A stretch of DNA of 64,000 nt, taken from Pseudomonadota bacterium (GTDB lineage: Bacteria > Myxococcota_A > UBA796 > UBA9615). Location: NCBI GenBank assembly GCA_024229515.1, contig JAAESI010000010.1, positions 184,362 to 248,361 of the forward strand, written 5' to 3'. Shown piece after piece: positions 34,800-42,741 of this stretch; the first letter of the stretch is position 1, and each line of letters begins with the position of its first letter. The notes under the pieces are model-generated. The model saw only the letters and a list, made by a program, of their open reading frames with translations, searched no databases and had not been told where the DNA came from. The position numbers were made by a program, and so were the translations under genes.

Positions 34800-36520
34800 C
34801 TGCGCCTGCTCATCGCCAACCTCTCGGACATCATCATCGGCAAGGGCTCCGTCAGGAGCCGAGCGGTGCGCCTGCGGGAGACCCTCCAGGGGGTGGGCGG
34901 CTCGCTGGTCAGGCTCGGGCAGCAGATGTCGGTCCGCGCCGACCTCCTCCCCTACGAATACTGCGAGGAGCTGCAGTCGCTGCAGGACGACGTCGCGCCG
35001 ATGGTGTGGACGATCGCCGAGCGGGTGCTCGTGCGCGAGCTCGAGGGGCCGATCGAGCGCCACTTCGCCGAGTTCGACGTCGTGCCCGTCGGATCTGCCT
35101 CCATCGCCTGCGTCTACCGCGCCGTGCGCCACGACGGCCGCGGGGTGGCGGTCAAGGTGCGGCGACCCGAGGCGGCGGTCTCGATCGCCGCCGACCTGGC
35201 CGTGCTCCGCACGTTGCTTCGCTTCACTGAGTTCCTCGGCCTCATCCGGGAGTCCTTCGGGCTCGCGCTGATCGAGCAGCTGGAGACGGTGCTTGCGGAC
35301 GAGCTGGACCTGCGGCTGGAGGCCCGCAACCAGGAGCTGTTCCGGCGCAGCCGGCGCAAGACGCGGGTGAAGTACCTGGACGCCCCCGCGGTCCACCACG
35401 ACCTGACCACGTCCGAGATGCTGGTGAGCGAGTTCGTCGAAGGCGGTGTGCCCGCCCGCGAGCTCCTGACGGCGGTCGACGAGGGCGACACCGAGGCGCT
35501 GGCCCGGTTCGCGGCGATGGACATCGACATCGACAAGGTCGCGATGCGGCTGCTCACGGGGTGGAACTGGCAGGTCTTCGACTTCACCGTCTTCCACGGC
35601 GACCCCCACCCCTCGAACCTGTTCGTGATGCCGGGAAGCCGGCTGATGCTGGTGGACTTCGGCGCCTGCGGTTCGTTCCCCAAGCGGTCACGACGGATCC
35701 TCCGAGAGATCCAGTACCACCTGCTGGCGTACGATCCGCGGGAGATGGCGCGATCCGCCATGCGGCTGCTAGAGACGTTTCCCCCATCGACATCGACAGC
35801 TTCGCGCAAGACCTCGAAGACCTGTACGCGCGCTACCACCAGGCCAGCAAGAGCAAGCACAGCGAGTGGTGGGAGCGGTCGACCTCGAAGATCTGGATCG
35901 ACTTCGTCGGGCTCGCCCGCCGGTACTCGATCCCCGTCAGCCTGGACACGCTGCGGCTGTTCCGTTCGACGCTGCTGATGGACACGCTGGCGTTTCGGCT
36001 TCGGCCGCGGCTGCGGCTGGCCAAGGCGTACCGCAAGTTCCTCAAGGAGGAGCGCAAGTGGAAGCGGCGGCAGTTCGAGAAGAAGGGGTTCGACAACCCC
36101 CTGGGTACGCCGCTGCTTGGCTTCGAACGGCTGCAGGCGGGCATCGACATCGGGGAGCGGGGCTATGGCCGCATCTCGGCCATCCTGGACGCGAACATGT
36201 ACTCCTTCGGGCTGCTGCCGGAGAAGCTGTTCTACGTCGCCTCGTCGGTCATCAAGGGGGTGATGGCGTTGTTCTTCTCGATCGTCAGCATCGCGCTGCT
36301 GGGCAAGTGGATCGAGCCCACCCGCGCCTCGGACGGTCTCCACAAGCACTTCGGCAAGTTCCTCTCCAATTCAGACACGGACGCCATCGACAGCATGGCC
36401 GACGTGGTTTTGAACCCGACGTTCCAGACGGTGTTCCTCGTCATCCTGCTGTTCTGGATGTTCAAGATGCGGCGTCGCCTCAAGGACGTCTCCGAACCTC
36501 ACTCCCCCCCCGGAGGGCCC
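34800..36520 (+). pseudogene. AarF/ABC1/UbiB-type protein kinase-like gene with a one-base frameshift
   Basis: The first frame carries the UbiB-type signatures: GGSLVRLGQQMSVRADLLP (KxGQ-type motif), LQSLQDDVAP, PVGSASIACVYRA (Ala-rich nucleotide loop), GVAVKVRRPE (catalytic Lys), DELDLRLEARN, FHGDPHPSNLFV (catalytic loop) and LMLVDFGACG (DFG). At 35781-35785 a run of five C shifts the frame; one more C restores IDIDSFAQDLEDLYARYHQ and about 240 further residues with a membrane helix near 36240-36300 and one near 36425-36465. GTG 34866 is the first usual start, but homology-like sequence begins near CTG 34800. The 3' end is near 36.5 kb; the literal frame runs to 36787. Such proteins support isoprenoid-quinone or lipid metabolism. 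Confidence 0.78.
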
Positions 36521-36521
36521 C

Positions 36522-36770
36522 ATGGCCAACCCCCAAGTTCTCAACCTCGTGACCAAGAGCCTCGGCCGGCGCAGCCGCAAGCAGACCAAGAAGCTCAAGA
36601 AGGGCAAGGGCAAGCTCGTGCCGAAGGCCGCCAAGCGGATCCAGCAGGCGATCGACGACCTCGGCGACAAAGCGGACGGGACCACCATCCTGCCGGTTGT
36701 TATCATCGTCGAGCGCGAGCCCAGGCGGCCGTGGCCGTGGCCGTGGCCGTGGGACATGATCAAGTACTAG
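36522..36770 (+). CDS. Small Lys/Arg-rich protein with a Pro-Trp repeat tail
   Basis: An 82-residue protein. GGAGGG sits six bases before the ATG. Residues 10-45 are strongly basic (SLGRRSRKQTKKLKKGKGKLV), followed by QQAIDDLGDKADGTTILPVVIIVE and a tail of four Pro-Trp pairs (RRPWPWPWPWDMIKY) encoded by perfect GGCCGT repeats. The family is not recognised. A basic helix plus hydrophobic tail suggests binding to nucleic acid or anionic membrane. The next gene is also Lys-rich and ends in Trp-Pro-Trp, so the two look like relatives or partners. Confidence 0.6.
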   Translation: MANPQVLNLVTKSLGRRSRKQTKKLKKGKGKLVPKAAKRIQQAIDDLGDKADGTTILPVVIIVEREPRRPWPWPWPWDMIKY

Positions 36771-36783
36771 GAGCGCGACGAAG

Positions 36784-37134
36784 ATGACTGACGCAACCGC
36801 CCAGGAAGCCCCCGCCGCCGAGGCCGCGGCCGAGACCGCCCCCAAGAAGCGCGTCTCCAAGAAGAACCGGCGTCAGAACGCGCTGCAGGACGGGCTCGGC
36901 GCTGCCGGCAAGACCACGAGCAAAGCGTTCGCGGCGGGGTGGGACGACTGGATCAAGCGGCAGGACAAGTCCGCCCGGAAGAAGAAGAACGGCGCGATCG
37001 ACGACGTCGGCCGCAACGCGATGCGGGCTTCCAGCAAGGTCATCCGGAAGATGGCCAGCGCGCCCGAGGACTTCTGGGACGCGGTCGACAAGTCGTGGAA
37101 GAAGTCCGACCGCAAGCTGCTCTGGCCCTGGTAG
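36784..37134 (+). CDS. Small Lys/Ala-rich protein ending in WPW
   Basis: A 116-residue protein 13 bases after its similar neighbour. An Ala/Glu-rich N-terminus (AQEAPAAEAAAETAP) leads to KKRVSKKNRRQNALQDG, then a helical segment (KTTSKAFAAGWDDWIKRQDKSARKKK) and VIRKMASAPEDFWDAVDKSWKKSDRKLLWPW. It looks like a histone-H1-like tail joined to an amphipathic, phasin-like helix. The function is unknown. Its TAG overlaps the probable start region of the next gene. Confidence 0.62.
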   Translation: MTDATAQEAPAAEAAAETAPKKRVSKKNRRQNALQDGLGAAGKTTSKAFAAGWDDWIKRQDKSARKKKNGAIDDVGRNAMRASSKVIRKMASAPEDFWDAVDKSWKKSDRKLLWPW

Positions 37135-38081
37135 ACGTCCTCGCTGAGATCCGGTCGGCAGCCGAACGGCTCGCCCCTCACGTCCGGCGCACCCCCGTAC
37201 AACGCGCTCCTGAGCTCGACCCGCCCGACGGCGAGGTCTGGCTGAAGCTCGAGTGCTTCCAGCGCACCGGTTCGTTCAAGCTCCGGGGCGCCACCAACAA
37301 GATCCTCACGCTCCCCGAGGGCACCCCCGCGGTGGTGACGGCAAGCTCCGGCAACCACGGCATGGCGGTGGCCTCGGGCGCCTCCCGGTTGGGCATCCCC
37401 GCCCGGGTGTACGTGCCCGAGGGAGCCGCCCCCACCAAGTGCGCCGCCATGCGCGGACTCGGGGCCGAAGTGGTGACCTTCGGCACGGACTTCGTGGACG
37501 CCGAGGCCGAGGCGCAGCGGGACGCCGTCCGCACCGGCGCAGCGTACATCTCCGCCTACAACGATCCGATCGTGATGGCCGGCCAGGGCACCGTCGGCGT
37601 CGATCTCGAGGCGCAGATCCCCGACCTGGACGCCGTGTTCGTCGCCGTCGGCGGAGGCGGGCTCATCGGGGGCATCGGCTCGTGGCTGCGGCGGGAGCGG
37701 GACGTGGCCATGGTCGCGGTCTCACCCGCGAACTCGGCGGTGCTCCATCGCTCGCTGGAGGCGGGGAAGATCCTCCACTTCGAGTCGTTCCCCACCCTGT
37801 CGGACGGCACCTCGGGCGGGCTGGAGGACGGGTCGATCACCTTCCCCGTCTGCCAGGAGGTGGTGGGGCGGTCGATCACGGTCACCGAGGACGAGATCGC
37901 CGCGGCCATGCGACACGTCATCGGCACCCACCACATGCTCATCGAAGGCTCCGCCGGCGCAGCCGTTGCGGGCTGGATGAAGCTGCGAGACGCCTTCGCG
38001 GGCAAGCGCGTGGCGATCGTGCTGTGCGGCGCGAACGTCGGGATCGAGACGCTCCGGGGGGTCCTGGAGGATCAGGGCTAG
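37128..38081 (+). CDS. PLP-dependent threonine dehydratase / serine racemase family enzyme
   Basis: About 317 residues. Family motifs: LKLECFQRTGSFKLRGA (Lys that holds PLP), VVTASSGNHGMAVA (substrate-binding SSGNH loop), VFVAVGGGGLIGGIG (PLP-phosphate-binding Gly loop) and VLCGANVG at the C-terminus. It lacks the ACT regulatory domain of biosynthetic threonine deaminase, so it resembles the catabolic TdcB type or serine/threo-3-hydroxyaspartate dehydratases. No ATG, GTG or TTG precedes the conserved N-terminus in frame; the likely start is CTG 37128 inside the previous gene's end. The enzyme call is firm; substrate and start are not. Confidence 0.85.
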   Translation: MVDVLAEIRSAAERLAPHVRRTPVQRAPELDPPDGEVWLKLECFQRTGSFKLRGATNKILTLPEGTPAVVTASSGNHGMAVASGASRLGIPARVYVPEGAAPTKCAAMRGLGAEVVTFGTDFVDAEAEAQRDAVRTGAAYISAYNDPIVMAGQGTVGVDLEAQIPDLDAVFVAVGGGGLIGGIGSWLRRERDVAMVAVSPANSAVLHRSLEAGKILHFESFPTLSDGTSGGLEDGSITFPVCQEVVGRSITVTEDEIAAAMRHVIGTHHMLIEGSAGAAVAGWMKLRDAFAGKRVAIVLCGANVGIETLRGVLEDQG

Positions 38082-38091
38082 GCTGTCGCTG

Positions 38092-38826
38092 ATGCGACTT
38101 CCTCACGTTCCCCTGCTGCTGCTGTGCCTCTTCCTCGCAGCCTGTCCCCCGACCCGCCGAACCGGCGGAGACGGCGCGCCCGACGAGATCTGCGGGGACG
38201 GGATCGACAACGACGACGATGGTGAAGTCGACGAGGGCACCGACGCCGACGGCGACGGGTACCTCGACTGCGACACCGTGATCGACTGCGACGACGGCGA
38301 CGCGACGATCTTCCCGGGCGCCGCCGAGGTCTGCGACGGCGTCGACAACGACTGCGACGGCCTCACCGACGAAGACTTCCCCGAGCCGTGCTCCGAGGGC
38401 GGAGACGGCTTCGACGCCGACGGCGACGGCTTCGACGAGGACAGCGACTGCGACGACGAGGACGCCGACGTGCATCCCGGGGCGGCCGAACTCTGCAACA
38501 GCATCGACGATGACTGCGACGGCGTGATCGACGACGTGGACGCCGACGGCGACGCGTTCATCGACGGCGACTGTGGGGGCAACGACTGCGACGATGCCAA
38601 CGAGGACGTCTACCCCGGCCGCCCCGAGTCGTGCGACGAGGTCGACAACGACTGCGACGGCGAGATCGACAACGGCTTTGACGCCGACGACGACGGCTGG
38701 ACCTCCTGCGGGGGGGACTGCGACAACTCCGATCCATTCATCAACCCGGCCGCCGTCGAGGTCTGCGACGGGATCGACAACGACTGCGACGGCACGATCG
38801 ACAACGACTGCCCTCCCGGACGTTGA
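38092..38826 (+). CDS. Lipoprotein made almost entirely of MopE-type metal-binding repeats
   Basis: A 244-residue protein. Signal and lipobox LLLLCLFLAACPP, then at least five repeats of the type 'EVCDGVDNDCDGLTDEDF', 'ELCNSIDDDCDGVIDDVD', 'ESCDEVDNDCDGEIDNGF', 'EVCDGIDNDCDGTIDNDC', alternating with calcium-loop-like DADGDG segments. It is the most regular example of this family in the window. It may bind copper or calcium at the cell surface; the MopE link is from sequence type, not from experiment. It follows the PLP enzyme by ten bases and ends directly in a terminator. Confidence 0.85.
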   Translation: MRLPHVPLLLLCLFLAACPPTRRTGGDGAPDEICGDGIDNDDDGEVDEGTDADGDGYLDCDTVIDCDDGDATIFPGAAEVCDGVDNDCDGLTDEDFPEPCSEGGDGFDADGDGFDEDSDCDDEDADVHPGAAELCNSIDDDCDGVIDDVDADGDAFIDGDCGGNDCDDANEDVYPGRPESCDEVDNDCDGEIDNGFDADDDGWTSCGGDCDNSDPFINPAAVEVCDGIDNDCDGTIDNDCPPGR

Positions 38827-38846
38827 TGACCCGCTGGTCATTTTTC
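38826..38846 (+). terminator. Rho-independent terminator
   Basis: A perfect six-base stem ATGACC/GGTCAT with a CGCT loop is followed at once by TTTTT. It starts on the last base of the upstream stop codon. In such GC-rich DNA the T run stands out, and the following 50 bases are AT-richer than the surroundings. It should end transcription of the PLP enzyme/MopE lipoprotein unit. Confidence 0.75.
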
Positions 38847-38894
38847 TTCGAGATGTCCTTGCTCCCCGGACCCGCCTGAATCTATAACTAACCC

Positions 38895-39722
38895 ATGAGT
38901 CATCAAAATGTCGTAGGGGCGCAGCTCCCCGTCCTGGTGTGTCTGGAGCCTGTGCCGGAGCCCGGTTTCTGGGCCCGTCTGGGCGCCGGGATCGCGGGGG
39001 TCGCGGGCTGCGTCGGCCGAAGCATCGCGGCGGGCTACCACTTCGTCGATCCCGACGTCCGCCGGGAGCTGGCGGCGCTGCCGTTGATGGCGCTGAGCGC
39101 GATCGGTCCCCGCCGGGTCGAAGTCGCCGCCAAGAAGGACGACGGCCAGCGGCCGGTGCTGTTCGTGCACGGCCTCGGCGGCCACAAGGGGAACTTCCGC
39201 CCCATGTCGGCCTTCTTCCACACCCAGGGGCGGCGCCGGCTGTACGGCGTGAACCTGCCCCCGAGGGGCACCACCCAGGACCACGCCGAGCGGCTCAGCC
39301 GCGCCATCGAGCGGGTGCTCGAGGCCAACGGGATCCCCGACGGCCAGGTCGATTTGATCGCCCACAGCCGCGGCGGGATCGTCTCCCGCCTCGCCCTGAA
39401 CGACGCCTTCACCGCCCGCCGGGTCGCCACCCTGGTGACCGTCGGCACCCCTCACCGCGGCACCGTCACCGCCCGCTACGCCCGGGGTCGGCACCTGGAC
39501 GAGCTGCGCCCCGGCTCCCCGATCATCGCCCAGCTGCAGCGGCAGCTCCCCTGGACCGGCCCCCGGCTGATCTGCCTGTATTCGCGGGAGGATCCCCTCG
39601 TCTCGCCCCCCGAGCACGCCCAGGTCCCCGGCGCCGAGACCGTCGAGCTGACCGGCCTCAGCCACTGCCAGATGCTGCTATGGCCGGCGGGCTGCCGGGC
39701 GGCCTTCGCCGCGGTCTCCTGA
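38895..39722 (+). CDS. Alpha/beta-hydrolase, triacylglycerol lipase/PGAP1-like
   Basis: A 275-residue protein. Motifs: PVLFVHGLGGHKGNFRPM (oxyanion region HG), DLIAHSRGGIVSRLAL (nucleophile elbow, catalytic Ser), LVTVGTPHRGTVTAR, then an Asp near SREDPLVS and the catalytic His in LTGLSHCQML. This matches lipases of the 'esterase/PGAP1-like' group. The N-terminus has a weak hydrophobic stretch (LGAGIAGVAGCVGRSIAAGY) that could associate with membrane but is no clear signal peptide. It is coupled to a TetR gene (TGATG overlap), which probably regulates it. Confidence 0.85.
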   Translation: MSHQNVVGAQLPVLVCLEPVPEPGFWARLGAGIAGVAGCVGRSIAAGYHFVDPDVRRELAALPLMALSAIGPRRVEVAAKKDDGQRPVLFVHGLGGHKGNFRPMSAFFHTQGRRRLYGVNLPPRGTTQDHAERLSRAIERVLEANGIPDGQVDLIAHSRGGIVSRLALNDAFTARRVATLVTVGTPHRGTVTARYARGRHLDELRPGSPIIAQLQRQLPWTGPRLICLYSREDPLVSPPEHAQVPGAETVELTGLSHCQMLLWPAGCRAAFAAVS

Positions 39723-40435
39723 TGGCGAAGAAGGAGGAGGAGCCCCCCGAGGGGAAGTGGAAGCGGCGCAAGGACGCCCGCCCCGAAGAGCTGATCGCGG
39801 CCGCGTTGGCGCTGTTCGCGGAGCAGGGGTTCGCCCGCACGAGCCTGAAGGACGTGGGCAAGAAGGCCGGCGTGAGCAAGGCGACCGTGTACCTGTACTT
39901 CAAGAACAAGGAGGACCTGCTCCTGGCGGCGGTGCAGAAGTCGGTGGTCCCGATCCTCGACTTCGCCGACGAGTACGAAATCGACAGCGACGCCCCCGCC
40001 TCCGCCATGATCCGCACGCTGGTGCACCGCTGGGTCGATGAGTTCGACGCCCGGGGGGCCCGCGGCCTGCCCAAGCTGGTGGCGGCCGAGGCGGCCAACT
40101 TCCCCGCCCTGGGGCAGCTGTACGTCGACGCGGTCCTGCAGCGGGCGCGGCGGCTGTTCCAGCGCATCCTCAAGCGCGGCATCGCGGACGGAGAGTTCCG
40201 CTCCGTGGATGTGCGGGAGGTGGTGCACCTGCTCCTGGCGCCGTTGATCCACGGCCAGGTGCACGTCGCCGCGCTGGGGGATCACGACCCCACGTTCCCC
40301 GACCTGCACGACTACCTCGACACCCACGTCGACCTGTTCCTGGCCGCGATCGCAGCGCCTCAGCGCACCGGCGGCAAGCCCACCTCGCCCACCTCGACCC
40401 GGAAGAGCTCGTCCGAAAAGAGCGACGTCGAGTAG
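39722..40435 (+). CDS. TetR-family transcriptional regulator
   Basis: A 237-residue protein whose ATG overlaps the lipase stop. The N-terminal helix-turn-helix is standard: RPEELIAAALALFAEQGFARTSLKDVGKKAGVSKATVYLYFKNKEDLLLAAV. The C-terminal ligand domain (WVDEFDARGARGLPKLVAAEAANFPALG..YVDAVLQRARRLFQRIL) matches the AcrR/TetR_C group that often controls lipid or efflux genes. The last 75 bases overlap the end of the convergent SMP-30-like gene, and the Ser/Thr/Lys-rich tail there may reflect that overlap. It probably controls the lipase upstream. Confidence 0.9.
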   Translation: MAKKEEEPPEGKWKRRKDARPEELIAAALALFAEQGFARTSLKDVGKKAGVSKATVYLYFKNKEDLLLAAVQKSVVPILDFADEYEIDSDAPASAMIRTLVHRWVDEFDARGARGLPKLVAAEAANFPALGQLYVDAVLQRARRLFQRILKRGIADGEFRSVDVREVVHLLLAPLIHGQVHVAALGDHDPTFPDLHDYLDTHVDLFLAAIAAPQRTGGKPTSPTSTRKSSSEKSDVE

Positions 40436-41256
40436 ATCGAGCAGAGATCCCAGGCGTCCCCTTCCCCGAACGCCACCGACGCGGGGGCGCCGATGTCGGC
40501 GGCCACGGTCTCGCGCGATCCGTCGGCGCTCACGACGTCGAGGAAGCCCCCCAGGATCAGCGCCACGTACAGGTCCCCGCCCGCCCCCACGGCCACGCCG
40601 TCGGGCACGATCGCGGGCTCGTACTCGGTGATCGCCACGGCGGTGCCGGCGGTCCCGTCGGTCACCGGGATGCGCCACACGGGGGCGGGGTTGGCGTAGG
40701 TGGAGACCGCCCAGAGGGTGTCCCCGTCGGCCGAGAACGCGGTGCCGTTGGGGGACTCGAGGCCGTCCAGCCAGGTGGTGACCGTGCCGTCGGCGGTGAG
40801 CTCGAAGAGCTTGTCGACGTTGGGATCGCTGACGATCAGCGTGTCCCAGGGCGTCACGGTGACGAAGTTGGCGCCCTCCAGCCCCGGACCGATCCGGGTC
40901 ACCTCGCCGGTGTCCGGATCGATGGAGAAGACGCCGTCGCGCCCATCGGCGTCCCCGGAGTCCGACGTCGCGGCGATCACGCGCCCGTCCCAGTACGCCA
41001 AGCCGATGATGCCGGGCACGTCCGCGATCACGTCCCAGGCGCCGTCCGGCTGAAGCTCCACGAGCACGGTGCCGTCGCCCGCGAACAGCCGTCCGTCGTC
41101 CGAGAAGGTGATCCCCTCGGTGCCCGCGAAGCCGTCGGCGAACAGGTGCACGGCCCCCGGCACGGAGTCGGGGCAGGACGGCTCCGGCTCGGGCTCCGGC
41201 TCGGGCTCGGGGGCGACGCAGCCGACGAAGGCGGTCAAAAGCAGGACGAGGGGCAT
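40360..41256 (-). CDS. SMP-30/gluconolactonase-like beta-propeller lipoprotein
   Basis: A 298-residue protein from ATG 41256. The lipobox is LLLTAFVGCVAP and is followed by an (EP)n spacer. The mature protein is a six-bladed-propeller type: GTEGITFSDDGRLFAGDG, IIGLAYWDGRVIAA, GVFSIDPDTGEVTRIGPG, ANFVTVTPWDTLIVSDPNVDKLF, LESPNGTAFSADGDTLWAVST and IVPDGVAVGAGGDLYVA. The 'P.G..v...G.l.v' blades match SMP-30/lactonase-like proteins. The metal-site residues cannot be placed with certainty. It is likely a periplasmic or surface lactonase or ligand sensor. Confidence 0.8.
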   Translation of the reverse strand: MPLVLLLTAFVGCVAPEPEPEPEPEPSCPDSVPGAVHLFADGFAGTEGITFSDDGRLFAGDGTVLVELQPDGAWDVIADVPGIIGLAYWDGRVIAATSDSGDADGRDGVFSIDPDTGEVTRIGPGLEGANFVTVTPWDTLIVSDPNVDKLFELTADGTVTTWLDGLESPNGTAFSADGDTLWAVSTYANPAPVWRIPVTDGTAGTAVAITEYEPAIVPDGVAVGAGGDLYVALILGGFLDVVSADGSRETVAADIGAPASVAFGEGDAWDLCSIYSTSLFSDELFRVEVGEVGLPPVR

Positions 41257-41365
41257 GCGCACGCGCGAATGGTACGCGGCGGGGCATCCCCCGGGGGGCT
41301 TCGGTGTCCTGCCGGCATGACCCGAACCCTGCACCTGCGGCCGCTGGGCGCGTCATGATGCGCGC

Positions 41366-41977
41366 GTGCTGATGGAACGCACCTGCTGGATCTTCGACCT
41401 GGACGGCACCCTCACGGTCGCCGCCCACGACTTCGACGCCATCCGGCGGGACCTCGGCCTGCGCCCGAACGAGCCGATCCTCGAACAGTTGGCGGAGCTG
41501 CCCCCCGCGGAGGCGGCGCCGCTGCGGGAGCAGTTGGCCGACATCGAGGGGGAGATCGCCGACCGCTCCGAGCCGCAGCCGGGGGCCGCGCGCCTGCTGG
41601 AGGCGTTGGCCGATCGGGGGCATCGACGGGGCATCCTCACCCGGAACCGACGGGATCTGGCGTGGCGTTCGCTCCGAGCCGCCGGTCTGGAGCACTTCTT
41701 CTCCGACGGCGACGTGCTGGGACGCACCGACGCAGCCCCCAAGCCGTCCCCCGACGGGTTGCTGAAGCTCCTGGACCGCTGGGCCGCCCCCGCGGGCGAC
41801 GGGGTCTTCGTCGGCGACTACCTCTTCGACCTCCAGGCGGGCCGGCGGGCGGGCCTGGCGACGGTCCACTTCGACGTCCACGGAGCCTTCCGATGGAGCG
41901 AACACGCCGACCGCGAAGTTCGAACCCTGGGGGAGCTGCTGCCCCCGTCGGGAAGCCAGGACGGTCCCACCTCATGA
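41366..41977 (+). CDS. HAD-superfamily hydrolase (phosphoglycolate phosphatase-like)
   Basis: A 203-residue protein from GTG 41366 (ATG 41372 also possible). HAD motifs: CWIFDLDGTLT (nucleophile Asp), RRGILTRNRRDLA (motif II Thr), PKPSPDGLLKLL (motif III Lys) and VFVGDYLFDLQAGRRAGLATV (motif IV acidic pair). The small helical cap between motifs I and II is typical of the Gph/PGMB group. It hydrolyses a small phosphate ester in the cytosol; the substrate is unknown. Its stop overlaps the start of the PDZ-thioredoxin gene (ATGA). Confidence 0.9.
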   Translation: MLMERTCWIFDLDGTLTVAAHDFDAIRRDLGLRPNEPILEQLAELPPAEAAPLREQLADIEGEIADRSEPQPGAARLLEALADRGHRRGILTRNRRDLAWRSLRAAGLEHFFSDGDVLGRTDAAPKPSPDGLLKLLDRWAAPAGDGVFVGDYLFDLQAGRRAGLATVHFDVHGAFRWSEHADREVRTLGELLPPSGSQDGPTS

Positions 41978-42741
41978 TGCGCATCCCGCTGCTGACCGTG
42001 CTGCTGCTGCTGGTGTCCCCCGCGATCGCCGGCGCCGCCGCCCAGGGCTTCCTCGGGGTGCAGCTGGAACAGGGCGACGGCAGCGTCACCATCGGCGCCG
42101 TCATGCCCGAGACCCCCGCGTCCAAGGCGGGGCTCGCCTCGGGCGACCGCGTGGTCTCCTTCGCGGGCACGCCCATCACCGAGGCGAGGCAGATCGTCGA
42201 GGGCTGCACGAGCCGCAAGCCCGGCATGGCGGTGGACGTGGTCGTCGTCCGAGACGGGGCCGAGGTCACGCTGGAGGTGACCCTCGGGATCCGGCCCGAC
42301 ATGGCCCAGGCGGGGCGGACCTGGCTGCTGAACAAGCCCGCCCCCGCGTGGACCGCCAAGCGGCTCGCCGACGACGCCGAGATGGCCTCCGACCAGCTCG
42401 AAGGCAAGGTCATCGTCATCGACTTCTGGGCCTACTGGTGCGGCCCCTGCATCGCCGCGATCCCGGAGGTCAACAAGCTCGCCGAGCGCTTCGCCGGCGA
42501 GGACGTCGCCGTCGTCGGGATCACCCACGAGCCGCGCGCCGACTCGGTCGAGATCGGCCGCCGCATGACCTACCCGTCGCTGTACGACGCCCCCGGGCGG
42601 AGCGACGCGGACTACTTCGTGGCGGCGCTGCCGACGCTGGTGGTCGTCGATCGCGCGGGGGTCGTGCGGGAGGTGCGGGTCGGCGGCGGCGATCTCGGCA
42701 CCATCGAGGCGCTGGTCAAGAAGCTGCTCGACGAGTCCTAG
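41974..42741 (+). CDS. Periplasmic PDZ-thioredoxin fusion protein
   Basis: A 255-residue protein. After a signal peptide (LLTVLLLLVSPAIAGAAA), residues 25-105 form a PDZ domain (GFLGVQLEQGDGSVTIGAVMP, SKAGLASGDRVVSFAGTPI). Residues 125-250 form a TlpA-like thioredoxin domain with the active site WAYWCGPCIAAIP (Cys156 and Cys159) and the cis-Pro in VAALPTLVVVDR. TlpA-type proteins reduce disulfides in the periplasm, for example in cytochrome maturation; the PDZ would bind client C-termini. The combination is unusual. It is coupled to the HAD gene and convergent with the next gene, whose stop overlaps by four bases. Confidence 0.88.
   Translation: MMRIPLLTVLLLLVSPAIAGAAAQGFLGVQLEQGDGSVTIGAVMPETPASKAGLASGDRVVSFAGTPITEARQIVEGCTSRKPGMAVDVVVVRDGAEVTLEVTLGIRPDMAQAGRTWLLNKPAPAWTAKRLADDAEMASDQLEGKVIVIDFWAYWCGPCIAAIPEVNKLAERFAGEDVAVVGITHEPRADSVEIGRRMTYPSLYDAPGRSDADYFVAALPTLVVVDRAGVVREVRVGGGDLGTIEALVKKLLDES

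Noticed and set aside
36480..36530. Fusion of the AarF-type gene with the Lys-rich protein after it
   Set aside because: It would need a further frameshift, and the Lys-rich gene has its own GGAGGG ribosome binding site.
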